Assembly: GCA_017391465.1 (NCBI GenBank)
Contig: JAFOYH010000113.1
Coordinates: 1-57,957 of the forward strand
Origin: Lachnospiraceae bacterium
GTDB lineage: Bacteria; Bacillota_A; Clostridia; Lachnospirales; Lachnospiraceae
Direction of reading: 5' to 3'
Length of the DNA: 57,957 bases
Shown: positions 24,438 through 33,551 of the stretch, piece by piece
Numbering within the stretch: the first letter of the stretch is position 1
How the letters are laid out: every line of letters begins with the position of its first letter
Program-made: the position numbers and the translations under genes
The notes under the pieces: model-generated
Told to the model about the DNA's origin: nothing
The model's input: only the letters and a program-made list of their open reading frames with translations
Databases searched by the model: none

Positions 24438-25721
24438 TTATTGATTTTCTTCTTTTGACGCTTTTAAGCGAGCATTTCTTTCGCGAACGCCGAGGAAAAG
24501 AGATGTTAAAAATGTTGCTACAAGACCACCGGAAAAACCGTTGTTATACAAGTTCATGCCGCTGTAGACAGCACCGATGTTCTGAACAACGCCTGCATGG
24601 ATAAATCCGGTAACAATACCGCCAAGAAATCCAAATTCACCAGCCATTGGTGCAAGGGTTGTACCAAACATAAGAGCAAGAACAGGACCGGGATCACGGA
24701 TGGACCATGTTGGTGAAAGGCTGGCAATGGTAATACCAATCATGATCGGTGGAATGTTCTTCAGATGTTTACCTGCTGCACCGAAACCGATAACTGTGAT
24801 TACACCACCGATACTGGCACCGTTTAGATCAGCGCCCATAAGGCAGAGATAGAAGATGGAGAACAATCCAACTGCACCCATGTTGACAAGGGTTGCACCA
24901 AGACCTTCAAAAGCGATAAAGTCGCTTCCGCCAACGCCTGGATAAGTCAATAATTTTTTGAAACGTTTAAATGCATTTCGATCAGCTACAAAACCACCGA
25001 TAATCAAGGCAATACAGTAGGGCACCATGATTTTGATAAACAGGTCATTGTAACCCGTTGCCCAAATTTTACGTGTAGCAAATTCGAAGCCGAAACATTT
25101 ATAAACAGACATGATAATGGTTGCGATAATACCTGCTGTGAAGCCGCCATTGTAAAGGGAGTAACCGATGTGAGCAGAAAAAACACGACTACAGATTGGA
25201 GGCATGGCGATACCAATAACCATACCAACTAAGATCGCACAGATAAAACGCACAGGAACCGGGAATGCTTCAATCTGAACAGTCGCAGTAATGATAGGGG
25301 CAAGTGCTGTACCGAAAAAACTGAAGTAAATGTTTTTTGAAAATGGTTCTTTACAAAAAATGGAATATACGAAGGTACCCAAGAAAATTGGCCAAATGTT
25401 TGCAATGTTTTTACCGAACATGGCGAACCCGAGGAGTAAGCCAAGACCTGCAAAAGACCCCCCGGTAATAGAATTTCCTGAAAAATACATCATGACAAGA
25501 CCTGCAATCATAACGAGACTGGCGTTAATAAGTGTTGCGCCAACGCCACCGACTGCTACATAGTCTGTAATCAGAAAATCCGGTTCTTTAATAATGGCGA
25601 TGATACCGTCAATGATTTCCGGAAATGGTTGGACAAAAAGCCCGATGATAATAAAATAAATAGGCGTCAAAAGAATGAGCAGATACTGCGCATTTCTCGA
25701 CAAAGTTTTTTTTGGGTGCAT
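24438..25721 (-). CDS. DUF1576 family membrane protein
   Basis: A 427-residue polytopic membrane protein with two similar glycine-rich halves: DYVAVGGVGATLINASLVM (about 53-71) in the first and DFIAFEGLGATLVNMGAVG (about 254-272) in the second. This repeat is typical of the DUF1576 family. The repeated GGVGATLIN/EGLGATLVN motifs suggest two inverted or parallel transport repeats, but no function is known. GGAGG lies 8-12 bases before the ATG. The gene is downstream of argG on the same strand yet has its own promoter, with a terminator-like hairpin in the leader. Confidence 0.85.
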   Translation of the reverse strand: MHPKKTLSRNAQYLLILLTPIYFIIIGLFVQPFPEIIDGIIAIIKEPDFLITDYVAVGGVGATLINASLVMIAGLVMMYFSGNSITGGSFAGLGLLLGFAMFGKNIANIWPIFLGTFVYSIFCKEPFSKNIYFSFFGTALAPIITATVQIEAFPVPVRFICAILVGMVIGIAMPPICSRVFSAHIGYSLYNGGFTAGIIATIIMSVYKCFGFEFATRKIWATGYNDLFIKIMVPYCIALIIGGFVADRNAFKRFKKLLTYPGVGGSDFIAFEGLGATLVNMGAVGLFSIFYLCLMGADLNGASIGGVITVIGFGAAGKHLKNIPPIMIGITIASLSPTWSIRDPGPVLALMFGTTLAPMAGEFGFLGGIVTGFIHAGVVQNIGAVYSGMNLYNNGFSGGLVATFLTSLFLGVRERNARLKASKEENQ

Positions 25722-25743
25722 TCCATCATCCTCCGTGATAATT

Positions 25744-25831
25744 AAAAAAAGTGAGCTTCGTATTTTTAACGAAGCACTGTAAAATAAAAATACTCTCCCT
25801 CATTGTAAGGGAGAGCGTTTGAAATTGTCAA
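25744..25831 (-). promoter_or_regulatory. Promoter and leader hairpin of the DUF1576 gene
   Basis: On the minus strand TTGACA (25831-25826), an 18-base spacer and TACAAT (25807-25802) form a good promoter whose -10 lies in the loop of the argG terminator. The transcript would then contain a hairpin (arms CTTCGT / ACGAAG, about 25751-25778) followed by seven Us at 25750-25744, only about 20 bases before the start codon, which looks like an attenuator. Confidence 0.5.
25781..25815 (-). terminator. Terminator of argG
   Basis: Stem CTCTCCCT / AGGGAGAG (25793-25800 with 25808-25815) followed on the minus strand by a T-rich tract. Confidence 0.8.
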
Positions 25832-25846
25832 TATTTATCAACAGGA

Positions 25847-27070
25847 TTATTTGTTTTTTGAGTTTTCGTTCATCATCATTGCGCGAACGCGTAATGGAAG
25901 ACCGAATAATGTGATGAAACCATCTGCATCATGGTGGTCATAAAGATCACCTGTTGTGAAAGATGCAAGAGATTCGTTGTAAAGGGAGTATGGAGATGTT
26001 GTTCCCTCTTTGATGATGTTACCTTTGTAAAGCTTGAATTTAACTTCACCAGTAACCATTTTTTGTGTGGATTCAACAAATGCCTGGATGGCTTCGCGAA
26101 GTGGTGTGAACCATTTGCCTTCGTATACAACCTGAGCTAACTTGTTGCCCATTTCTTTTTTCACTTCCATGGTTGCACGGTCAAGAACAAGTTCTTCGAG
26201 CTGGGAGTGAGCTTCCATAAGAATTGTTCCACCTGGTGTTTCGTATACACCTCTGGATTTCATACCAACAACACGGTTTTCAACAATATCGCAGATACCA
26301 ATACCATGTTTGCCGCCGAGAGTGTTCAATTCTGTAATGATTTCAGAAACTTTCATCGCTTTGCCGTTCAGTGTCTTTGGAACGCCGGCTTCGAAAGTGA
26401 TAGTTACATGTTCTGGTTCATCCGGAGCTTTTTCAGGACTTACAGTAAGCATAAGAAGGTGATCGTAGTTTGGTGCAAGTGCCGGATTTTCAAGTTCAAG
26501 ACCTTCATGGCTGATGTGCCATAAGTTTCTGTCACGGCTGTAGCTCTGGCTTGTGCTGAATGGAAGATCAATACCGTGCTGTCTGCAGTATTCGATTTCG
26601 TCTTCACGGGACTGAAGTGTCCAAAGATCTGTCATTCTCCAAGGAGCGATAACTTTAATATCTGGAGCGAGAGCAGCGATACCGAGTTCAAAACGAATCT
26701 GGTCATTTCCCTTACCTGTTGCGCCGTGACAGATGGCAACAGCGCCTTCTTTACGAGCGATTTCAACAAGACGTTTTGTGATCGCTGGACGAGCCATGGA
26801 TGTGCCAAGGAGATATTTGTTTTCATAAACAGCACCTGCCTGTACACATGGAACGATATAGTTGTCTGCGAAATCATCAACGATATCTTCAATATATAAT
26901 TTAGCAGCACCGGACATCTTTGCACGTTCGGAAAGACCATCCAATTCTTCACCCTGTCCGCAGTTGACGCAGCAGCAGATCACTTCATAGCCAAAGGTTT
27001 CTTTTAACCAGGGAATAACAGCTGTTGTATCCAAACCACCAGAATATGCTAAAACAACTTTTTCTTTCAT
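25847..27070 (-). CDS. argG: Argininosuccinate synthase
   Basis: ArgG joins citrulline and aspartate with ATP to give argininosuccinate, the penultimate step of arginine synthesis. The N-terminal AYSGGLDTT (residues 8-16) is the ATP pyrophosphatase P-loop; CHGATGKGNDQ and IAPWR further on are substrate-binding motifs. The ATG at 27070 follows AGGAGG and gives 407 residues, the usual size; the frame to 27091 only extends through the ribosome binding site. It is divergent from argCJBD. No argH or argF is in view, so arginine synthesis is completed elsewhere. Confidence 0.96.
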   Translation of the reverse strand: MKEKVVLAYSGGLDTTAVIPWLKETFGYEVICCCVNCGQGEELDGLSERAKMSGAAKLYIEDIVDDFADNYIVPCVQAGAVYENKYLLGTSMARPAITKRLVEIARKEGAVAICHGATGKGNDQIRFELGIAALAPDIKVIAPWRMTDLWTLQSREDEIEYCRQHGIDLPFSTSQSYSRDRNLWHISHEGLELENPALAPNYDHLLMLTVSPEKAPDEPEHVTITFEAGVPKTLNGKAMKVSEIITELNTLGGKHGIGICDIVENRVVGMKSRGVYETPGGTILMEAHSQLEELVLDRATMEVKKEMGNKLAQVVYEGKWFTPLREAIQAFVESTQKMVTGEVKFKLYKGNIIKEGTTSPYSLYNESLASFTTGDLYDHHDADGFITLFGLPLRVRAMMMNENSKNK

Positions 27071-27127
27071 CGTAAAATTCCTCCTGAACAAATCTATTTT
27101 TATACTTTAATCATCTAATCCTCACCT

Positions 27128-27156
27128 AATATACACCACTTCTTTATAAAAATCAA
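27128..27156 (-). promoter_or_regulatory. Promoter of argG
   Basis: Minus strand TTGATT (27156-27151), a 17-base spacer and TATATT (27133-27128). One arm of the arginine-operator-like repeat (27174-27189) lies just upstream of the -35. Confidence 0.6.
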
Positions 27157-27173
27157 TAGTAATTTTATTAAAA

Positions 27174-27257
27174 ATGTATTTTTATAAATTAAAATGCACG
27201 TTTTATGCATAAATATTGAGTAATATGCATAAAATATAAATATTTATAAAAATACAT
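27174..27257. promoter_or_regulatory. Candidate arginine operators between argG and argC
   Basis: ATGTATTTTTATAAAT at 27174-27189 recurs as its exact reverse complement at 27242-27257, so each divergent promoter has the same 16-base element facing it. Between them TATGCATAAA occurs twice in direct orientation (27204-27213 and 27224-27233), 20 bases apart, two helical turns. ArgR/AhrC proteins bind such AT-rich 18-base boxes with TGNAT half-sites as hexamers that loop DNA. Assignment to ArgR is inferred from context and half-site resemblance. Confidence 0.55.
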
Positions 27258-27258
27258 C

Positions 27259-27287
27259 TTTACAGTAAAGTAAAATTGTATTATTAT
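27259..27287 (+). promoter_or_regulatory. Promoter of argCJBD
   Basis: TTTACA (27259-27264), a 17-base spacer and TATTAT (27282-27287). The right operator-like element ends two bases before the -35. Confidence 0.7.
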
Positions 27288-27324
27288 AGGAAAAGATATC
27301 TGAACAGAAAGAAGGAGAATACCT

Positions 27325-28365
27325 ATGATTAAAGCTGGAATTATTGGCTCAACCGGATATGCCGGACAGGAGCTTGTGCGCTTACTTCTTGGACATAAAG
27401 AAGTTGAAATTGTCTGGTATGGTTCCAGAAGTTATATAGATAAGAAGTATTATGAAATGTTCCGAAACATGTTCCAGATTGTGGATGATATTTGTAAAGA
27501 TGATAACATGGATGAACTTGCCGCAGCAGTAGATGTTATTTTCACGGCAACACCACAGGGTATGTGTGCATCTATCGTTAATGAAGACGTATTAAATAAA
27601 GTAAAGATCATTGATTTAAGTGCAGATTTCCGTATTAAAGATGTTTCTGTATATGAAAAATGGTATGGAATTAAGCATGCATCTCCGGAATTTGTCGATG
27701 AAGCAGTTTACGGTTTGTGTGAGATCAATCGTGAGGACATCAAAAAAGCGCGTTTGATCGCTAATCCGGGATGTTATACAACATGCTCTATTTTAACAGC
27801 TTATCCATTAGTAAAAGAAGGACTCATTGATCCACATTCCATTATTATTGATGCCAAATCCGGTACTTCCGGTGCAGGTCGTGGTGCTAAGATGGATAAT
27901 CTTTTCTGTGAAGTCAACGAGAATATTAAAGCTTACGGTGTCACCAGTCACCGTCATACACCAGAGATTGAGGAACAGCTCGGTTATGCGGCAAATGAAG
28001 AGATTTTATTAAACTTCACACCACATCTTGTTCCAATGAATCGGGGAATTCTGGTAACAGCTTATGCGAATTTAAAAGAAGGTGTAACGGAAGCGGATAT
28101 TCGTGCAGCCTACGATAAATATTATAAAGATGAAAAATTCGTTCGAGTGCTTGAACCGGGTGTATGTCCGGAAACACGCTGGGTAGAAGGCAGCAATTAT
28201 ACAGATATTAACTTTAAAGTGGATCCGAGAACACATCGCGTCGTTATGATGGGCGCTCTGGATAACCTTGTAAAAGGTGCAGCCGGACAGGCCGTTCAGA
28301 ATATGAACCTTGTTTTTGGATTTGACGAAGACGAAGGATTAAATTTAGTTCCGATGTTTCCTTAA
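27325..28365 (+). CDS. argC: N-acetyl-gamma-glutamyl-phosphate reductase
   Basis: ArgC reduces N-acetylglutamyl phosphate to the semialdehyde with NADPH, the third step to ornithine. The NADP-binding GIIGSTGYAGQELVRLL is at residues 4-20. The active site cysteine is in NPGCYTT near residue 150, and the catalytic His region HRHTPEI is near 212. The 346-residue length is typical. AAGGAG precedes the ATG, and it is the first gene of the operon downstream of the operator region. The following argJ starts 23 bases later. Confidence 0.96.
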   Translation: MIKAGIIGSTGYAGQELVRLLLGHKEVEIVWYGSRSYIDKKYYEMFRNMFQIVDDICKDDNMDELAAAVDVIFTATPQGMCASIVNEDVLNKVKIIDLSADFRIKDVSVYEKWYGIKHASPEFVDEAVYGLCEINREDIKKARLIANPGCYTTCSILTAYPLVKEGLIDPHSIIIDAKSGTSGAGRGAKMDNLFCEVNENIKAYGVTSHRHTPEIEEQLGYAANEEILLNFTPHLVPMNRGILVTAYANLKEGVTEADIRAAYDKYYKDEKFVRVLEPGVCPETRWVEGSNYTDINFKVDPRTHRVVMMGALDNLVKGAAGQAVQNMNLVFGFDEDEGLNLVPMFP

Positions 28366-28388
28366 TAAATGAAAAGAGGCGTTTGGTT

Positions 28389-29612
28389 ATGAAAATCATC
28401 GAAGGCGGTGTTACCGCAGCAAAAGGATTTGAAGCAGCTGCAACAGCAGCAGAAATTAAATATAAGAATCGTACAGATATGGCATTGGTATACAGTCAGG
28501 TGCCATGTGTGGCAGCAGGAACATTTACAACAAATGTTGTAAAGGCAGCACCTGTCAAATGGGATCAGGATATTGTCTATAATCATCCATATGCTCAGGC
28601 CATTGTTATTAATTCGGGAATTGCTAATGCATGTACCGGTGTGGAAGGCTTTGGATATTGTAAAGAAACAGCCAGTGGTGCGGCTGGAATTTTAGGCATT
28701 GCAGAGGACAGTGTGCTTGTTGCATCCACAGGTGTTATCGGGATGCAGCTTCCAATTGATCGTATCAAAGCAGGTTCTGCAAAGTTGGCTGAAATCAAGA
28801 AAGATACCATTGAAGCCGGTCATGAAGCGGCAAGAGCGATTATGACAACCGATACGATTCCAAAAGAAATCGCTGTGGAATTTGAAATTGGCGGTAAGAC
28901 AGTGACTCTTGGCGGTATGTGTAAAGGATCCGGTATGATCCATCCAAATATGTGTACCATGCTTGGGTTTATTACAACGGATGCAGCCATTTCTAAAGAA
29001 TTATTACAGGAAGCATTGAGCGAAGATATTAAAGATACGTATAATATGGTGTCGGTTGATGGTGATACATCCACAAATGATACGGTGCTGCTTCTTGCGA
29101 ATGGTATGGCAGGCAATGCTCCGATTACAGAAAAAGGCGAAGATTTTGAGAATTTTAAGAAGGCATTAAATATAGTCAATACATACCTTTGCAGAAAGAT
29201 TGCCGGTGACGGTGAAGGTGCAACAGCCCTTTTTGAAGTGAAGATTGTTGGTGCGAAATGCAAAGAAGATGCTGTGACCTTAAGCAAATCAGTTGTGACA
29301 TCCAGTCTGACAAAGGCAGCTATTTACGGTCATGATGCTAACTGGGGACGTATTCTTTGCGCTATGGGTTATTCCGGTGTGCAGTTTGATCCGGAAGTGG
29401 TTGATCTCTGGTTCGAAAGTGCCGCAGGAAAAATTAAGATTATGGAAAATGGTGTTTCCACAGGCTACAGTGAAGAAGAAGCAACAAAGATTCTTTCTGA
29501 ACCGGAAGTGACAGCCATTGCTGATGTGAAGATGGGAGATGCGACAGCGACTGCATGGGGCTGCGATCTCACATATGATTATGTAAAGATTAATGCGGAT
29601 TACCGCAGCTAA
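28389..29612 (+). CDS. argJ: Bifunctional glutamate N-acetyltransferase / ornithine acetyltransferase
   Basis: ArgJ transfers the acetyl group from N-acetylornithine to glutamate, giving ornithine and recycling the acetyl group; bifunctional forms also use acetyl-CoA. It is made as a precursor that cleaves itself before the conserved Thr of the TMLGF motif, here in NMCTMLGF near residue 190. The C-terminal [16 protein letters not shown] is a family signature. The ATG at 28389 has AGAGG nine bases upstream; an in-frame TTG at 28383 is too close to that site. Presence of ArgJ means the cell uses the cyclic acetyl route. Confidence 0.95.
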   Translation: MKIIEGGVTAAKGFEAAATAAEIKYKNRTDMALVYSQVPCVAAGTFTTNVVKAAPVKWDQDIVYNHPYAQAIVINSGIANACTGVEGFGYCKETASGAAGILGIAEDSVLVASTGVIGMQLPIDRIKAGSAKLAEIKKDTIEAGHEAARAIMTTDTIPKEIAVEFEIGGKTVTLGGMCKGSGMIHPNMCTMLGFITTDAAISKELLQEALSEDIKDTYNMVSVDGDTSTNDTVLLLANGMAGNAPITEKGEDFENFKKALNIVNTYLCRKIAGDGEGATALFEVKIVGAKCKEDAVTLSKSVVTSSLTKAAIYGHDANWGRILCAMGYSGVQFDPEVVDLWFESAAGKIKIMENGVSTGYSEEEATKILSEPEVTAIADVKMGDATATAWGCDLTYDYVKINADYRS

Positions 29613-29628
29613 AATGGAGGCGGAACAG

Positions 29629-30501
29629 ATGAATGCAGATATGAATAAATACCTTGAAAAAGCGGAAGTCCTCATTGAAGCCCTTCCATATATTCAGAGA
29701 TTCAATCGTCGAATTATCATCGTGAAATACGGCGGAAGTGCCATGGTTGATGAAGAATTAAAAAAACATGTCATTCAGGATGTGACTTTGCTTAAATTGG
29801 TAGGATTTAAACCGATCATTGTGCATGGCGGTGGTAAAGAAATCAGCCGTTGGGTAAGTAAAGTTGGTATGGAACCTAAATTTATCAACGGACTTCGTGT
29901 AACGGATGAAGACACGATGGAAATTGTTGAAATGGTTTTGAATAAAGTGAATAAAAGTCTTGTTCAGCATGTTCAGGAGCTTGGGGTAAAAGCAGTGGGT
30001 ATCAGTGGTAAAGATGGCGGTCTTCTTAAAGTTGAGAAGAAATATTCCGATGGTAAAGACATTGGTTTTGTCGGCGAAGTTACAGGCGTAAATCCAAAGA
30101 TTCTCCATGATCTTCTTGAAAAGGATTTTCTTCCAATCGTCTGTCCGATAGGTATGGATGATGAATTTAATACATATAACATCAATGCAGATGATGCAGC
30201 TTGTGCGATTGCAAAAGCTGTGGGTGCAGAAAAACTTGCATTTTTAACAGATATTGAAGGTGTGTATCGGGATTTTAATGATAAATCCTCACTTATTTCT
30301 ACATTAAACAGAGAAGAAGCTCATGCACTTATTGATGAAGGCATTATCGGAGGCGGCATGCTTCCTAAACTTCACAATTGTATTGATGCCATCGATAATG
30401 GTGTTTCCAAAGTTCATATTATTGATGGACGTATACCGCATTGCCTGTTATTGGAAATCTTTACAAGCAAAGGTATTGGAACAGCATTTATTAATGAATA
30501 A
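29629..30501 (+). CDS. argB: Acetylglutamate kinase
   Basis: ArgB phosphorylates N-acetylglutamate with ATP and is the usual point of arginine feedback in cyclic pathways. The amino acid kinase motifs KYGGSAM (about 30-36) and VHGGGKEI (about 64-71) and the C-terminal GGGMLPKL are present. The N-terminal helix with EALPYIQRF is the kind found in arginine-sensitive hexameric enzymes, so feedback inhibition is likely. GGAGG eight bases before the ATG at 29629 fixes the start and gives 290 residues; the frame back to 29593 overlaps the argJ end. Confidence 0.95.
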   Translation: MNADMNKYLEKAEVLIEALPYIQRFNRRIIIVKYGGSAMVDEELKKHVIQDVTLLKLVGFKPIIVHGGGKEISRWVSKVGMEPKFINGLRVTDEDTMEIVEMVLNKVNKSLVQHVQELGVKAVGISGKDGGLLKVEKKYSDGKDIGFVGEVTGVNPKILHDLLEKDFLPIVCPIGMDDEFNTYNINADDAACAIAKAVGAEKLAFLTDIEGVYRDFNDKSSLISTLNREEAHALIDEGIIGGGMLPKLHNCIDAIDNGVSKVHIIDGRIPHCLLLEIFTSKGIGTAFINE

Positions 30502-30533
30502 ATAAGATTGTCAGATCGAAGGATGGTATAAAA

Positions 30534-31721
30534 ATGGTAACAGAAGAATTTAAAGCCTATGCAGATGAGGCAATTATTCATACATATAATCGATTTCCTG
30601 TTGTATTTCATCATGGAGAAGGTGTATATCTCTATGATACAGAAGGTAAAAAATATCTGGATTTTGCGGCAGGTATTGCGGTAAATGCTTTTGGATATAA
30701 CGTGGAAGAATATAAAAATGCTTTAAAAGATCAGATTGATAAGCTGATGCATATTTCAAATTTATATTTTACAGGACCGATGATCGAAGCATCCCACAAG
30801 CTGGTGAAAGCTGCAGGATTGAAGCGTGTTTTCTTTACAAACAGTGGTGCGGAAGCCATTGAAGGTGCCATTAAAGTAGCTCGTAAATATGCTTTCAAAA
30901 AAGATGGATGTACAGATCACGAGATCATTGCCATGGAACATTCTTTCCATGGACGTACCATGGGTGCTGTTTCTGTCACAGGAAATTTTCATTATAGAGA
31001 AGCATTTCAGCCGGGCATTGGAAATATTGTTTTCGCAAACTTCAATGATCTTGAAGATGTAAAATCTAAGATTACAGATAAGACATGTGCAATTTTGTTT
31101 GAAACCGTACAGGGTGAAGGCGGAATTTATCCGGCAGAAAAAGAATTTATTCAGGAAATCCGTAAAATCTGTGATGAAAAAGATATTCTTTTAATTTTAG
31201 ATGAAATCCAGTGTGGTATGGGAAGAACAGGAGAGATGTTTGCATATCAGAATTATGGTATTTTACCGGATATTATGACAACAGCAAAAGCGCTCGGTTG
31301 TGGTGTCCCTGTGGGAGGATTTGTTGTTGGTGAAAAGGCAGAATTTGCTTTAGAACCTGGGGATCATGGTTCTACATATGGTGGTAATCCATTTGTTACC
31401 GCTGCCGTTTCTAAAGTATTTGACATGTTTGAAGAAAAGAATATTTTGGAACATGTCAGAGAAGTGGCACCATATCTGGATGCCAAACTTCAGGAACTTG
31501 TGGAGAAATACGATATCTTAAAAGAGACACGCGGCCTTGGCCTTATGCGTGCGTTGGAATTTAATGTACCTGTTGGACCATATGTAAGTAAGGCACTTGA
31601 AAAAGGTCTTGTTATCATTTCCGCAGGAACGAATATTGTTCGTTTTGTTCCACCGCTTGTGATTACAAAAGAAAATGTGGACGAAATGATTGGAATTTTA
31701 GAAGAATGTCTTTCAGAATAA
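30534..31721 (+). CDS. argD: Acetylornithine aminotransferase
   Basis: ArgD converts N-acetylglutamate semialdehyde to N-acetylornithine using glutamate and pyridoxal phosphate. Class III aminotransferase landmarks are present: FTNSGAEAIEGAIK (about 102-115), LDEIQCGMGRTG (about 222-233) with the cofactor-binding Asp, TAKALGCGVPVGG near 247 with the catalytic Lys, and GSTYGGNP near 281. The 395-residue length is normal. It is the last gene of argCJBD and is followed by a terminator. In some bacteria the same enzyme also serves lysine synthesis. Confidence 0.95.
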   Translation: MVTEEFKAYADEAIIHTYNRFPVVFHHGEGVYLYDTEGKKYLDFAAGIAVNAFGYNVEEYKNALKDQIDKLMHISNLYFTGPMIEASHKLVKAAGLKRVFFTNSGAEAIEGAIKVARKYAFKKDGCTDHEIIAMEHSFHGRTMGAVSVTGNFHYREAFQPGIGNIVFANFNDLEDVKSKITDKTCAILFETVQGEGGIYPAEKEFIQEIRKICDEKDILLILDEIQCGMGRTGEMFAYQNYGILPDIMTTAKALGCGVPVGGFVVGEKAEFALEPGDHGSTYGGNPFVTAAVSKVFDMFEEKNILEHVREVAPYLDAKLQELVEKYDILKETRGLGLMRALEFNVPVGPYVSKALEKGLVIISAGTNIVRFVPPLVITKENVDEMIGILEECLSE

Positions 31722-31800
31722 ATTAAATGGATGATTAAAAAAGCTGTTTTCTTAGAAATTTATGATAATCTGAGTGTATAAAAATACTTAAATCAGTGTA

Positions 31801-31827
31801 AAAGGGGTTGGTGAACAACCCCTTTTT
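31801..31827 (+). terminator. Terminator of argCJBD
   Basis: A 10-bp stem AAAGGGGTTG (31801-31810) with CAACCCCTTT (31816-31825), loop GTGAA, T tail. Confidence 0.92.
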
Positions 31828-31878
31828 AAAAATTATAAGATTTGATTTGTATAATAAAAAGAAATAAAGGAAAACTTT

Positions 31879-32316
31879 ATGTTATTTATAAATAAATATT
31901 TTTACGAATTGACAACAACTGAACTTTATAAAGTGTTAAAAGCACGTGCAGCCATTTTTGTGGTAGAGCAAAACTGTGTATATCAGGATTTGGATGACAG
32001 AGACCAGAAAAGCCTTCATATTTTCTATGAATCGGAAGGTGAAATAGTGGCCTATATGAGAGCTTTTATAAAAGATGAAACAACGAATACAGTACAAGTG
32101 GGGCGCGTGCTGACAAAAGAACATGGAAAAGGTATGGGTGGTATATTGCTTAGAGAAGGGATTCAATGTATTCGTGAGAAGATGAATCCAAAACAGATTT
32201 ATATTGAAGCCCAGTGTTATGCGACGGGATACTATGAACGCGAAGGATTTCGTATCTGTTCAGAAGAATTTCTTGAAGACGACATTCCACATATCCAGAT
32301 GATGCTTGAGTTTTAG
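31879..32316 (+). CDS. GNAT N-acetyltransferase, ElaA-like
   Basis: A 145-residue acetyl-CoA-dependent acetyltransferase of the ElaA group. The N terminus with LYKVLKARAAIFVVEQNCVYQDLD (in pieces, about 16-40) is the ElaA signature, and VGRVLTKEHGKGMGGILL near residue 75 is the acetyl-CoA loop (Q/RxxGxG/A type). The substrate of ElaA proteins is not established. A TATAAT at 31850-31855 may be its -10 element with a poor -35. It is followed after 12 bases by a second GNAT gene. Confidence 0.87.
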   Translation: MLFINKYFYELTTTELYKVLKARAAIFVVEQNCVYQDLDDRDQKSLHIFYESEGEIVAYMRAFIKDETTNTVQVGRVLTKEHGKGMGGILLREGIQCIREKMNPKQIYIEAQCYATGYYEREGFRICSEEFLEDDIPHIQMMLEF

Positions 32317-32328
32317 AGGAGATTGCTT

Positions 32329-32856
32329 ATGAGTGATATTATGATACGAATGGCAACATTGGAAGACGCCGAAAACATTTTAAATATTTATGCTTATTAT
32401 ATAGAGGAAACAGCAATTACATTTGAATATGATGTGCCAACAGTGGAAGAGTTTCGTGGACGTATAGAGAAAACATTAAAAAAATATCCGTATCTGGTAT
32501 TGGAAGATAACGGAATAATCATGGGATATGCGTATGCGGGTCCGCTTAAAGAACGTGCAGCGTATGATTGGTCTGTGGAAACAAGTCTTTATACACATAA
32601 GGATGGACACGGCTGTGGTTATGGACGCAAACTATACGAAGCATTAGAACATGCATTAGTCGAGCAGGGAATTTTAAATTTATATGCCTGTATTGCTGAT
32701 CCGATTGTGGAAGATGAATATTTGACAAAAAACAGCGAGAAGTTTCATGCACATATGGGGTACAAAACCATTGGAGAGTTCCATCAGTGTGGCTATAAAT
32801 TTGGACGTTGGTATAATATGATCTGGATGGAAAAAATGATTGGAGAACACAAGTAA
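32329..32856 (+). CDS. GNAT N-acetyltransferase, phosphinothricin acetyltransferase-like
   Basis: A 175-residue GNAT protein. IRMATLEDAENILNIYAYYIEETAITF opens the fold (in pieces, about 5-30), and SLYTHKDGHGCGYGRKLYEALE near residues 85-106 contains the acetyl-CoA phosphate loop. It resembles the Pat/YwnH family that acetylates phosphinothricin, methionine sulfoximine or methionine sulfone; the natural substrate here is unknown. The ATG at 32329 follows AGAGGAG; a TTG two codons earlier is less likely. A terminator overlaps its end. Confidence 0.87.
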   Translation: MSDIMIRMATLEDAENILNIYAYYIEETAITFEYDVPTVEEFRGRIEKTLKKYPYLVLEDNGIIMGYAYAGPLKERAAYDWSVETSLYTHKDGHGCGYGRKLYEALEHALVEQGILNLYACIADPIVEDEYLTKNSEKFHAHMGYKTIGEFHQCGYKFGRWYNMIWMEKMIGEHK

Positions 32857-32887
32857 AAAGGATATTCTTTTGAGGATATCCTTTTTT
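32855..32887 (+). terminator. Terminator after the GNAT pair
   Basis: An 11-bp stem AAAAAGGATAT (32855-32865) with ATATCCTTTTT (32876-32886) and a T tail. Confidence 0.9.
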
Positions 32888-32943
32888 GCATAAAAGCATA
32901 GATTCCACACATAATATGAAAAAAAGAATTGAGAGGTAAATTT

Positions 32944-33375
32944 ATGTGGGGATGGATCATTGCCTTGATTTCCGGTGCACTAATGAGTATACAGGGCGTT
33001 TTAAATACAGGACTGACAAAACAGACAAGTGTGTGGGTTGCCAATAGCTGGGTACAGGGAACGGCACTTTTGGTTTGCCTGGGAGCCTGGTTGATCAAAG
33101 ATCGAAAGTCTTTTGGAAGTCTCTTTCAAGTGGATTCAAAATATCTGCTTCTTGGTGGTGTGATCGGAGCGTTTATTACGTTAACTGTTATTTTAAGTAT
33201 GGATCAGCTTGGTCCTGCCAAATCTGTCTTGATTATTGTGGTTTCTCAGATTATGGTTGCCTATCTCATTGAGTTGTTTGGTCTTTTTGGTGCAGAAAAA
33301 GTTGCCTTTGAATGGCGTAAATGCATAGGTATGTTGGTAGCTATTGCAGGCATTGTCATTTTTAAATGGAAGTAA
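32944..33375 (+). CDS. YdcZ/DUF606-type small membrane transporter
   Basis: A 143-residue protein of five predicted helices, half the size of EamA transporters and typical of the DMT YdcZ (DUF606) family. The N terminus WGWIIALISGALMSIQGVLN and the helix with LGPAKSVLIIVVSQIMVAYLIE match the group. Such short proteins form dimers, often as two adjacent genes, but only one copy is present here. The ATG at 32944 follows GAGAGG. Substrate unknown. Confidence 0.82.
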   Translation: MWGWIIALISGALMSIQGVLNTGLTKQTSVWVANSWVQGTALLVCLGAWLIKDRKSFGSLFQVDSKYLLLGGVIGAFITLTVILSMDQLGPAKSVLIIVVSQIMVAYLIELFGLFGAEKVAFEWRKCIGMLVAIAGIVIFKWK

Positions 33376-33476
33376 AACGCTGTTTTGTTTCGATAAGATT
33401 TTTATATGAAATAAATATGATGTCATAAAATGCATGTTAAAGTCGTTAAAAAAATTGTAAAAAATAGAAAAACATA

Positions 33477-33505
33477 TTGTAATAATTTTCACTTTTGGAT
33501 AAAAT
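33477..33505 (+). promoter_or_regulatory. Promoter upstream of comEA
   Basis: TTGTAA (33477-33482), a 17-base spacer and TAAAAT (33500-33505), 46 bases before the comEA start. The surrounding 176-base gap is very AT-rich with no other gene. A TTGACA at about 33523 has no matching -10. Confidence 0.5.
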
Positions 33506-33551
33506 AAATATGTATGATTTTTATTGACATCTCTCGGGAAAGGATGAGAAG

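Noticed and set aside
27204..27233. Two TATGCATAAA copies considered as a CRISPR or tandem array
   Set aside because: Only two 10-base units with no spacer structure, located in a divergent promoter region; better read as operator sites.
29758..30108. Long minus-strand frame inside argB
   Set aside because: Shadow of a conserved gene with no ribosome binding site and no family features; the same holds for the other antisense frames within argJ, lepA, pyrC and the aconitase-family gene.
33520..33551. TTGACA at about 33523 as the comEA -35
   Set aside because: The ribosome binding site and start codon follow too closely to leave room for a -10 and transcription start.
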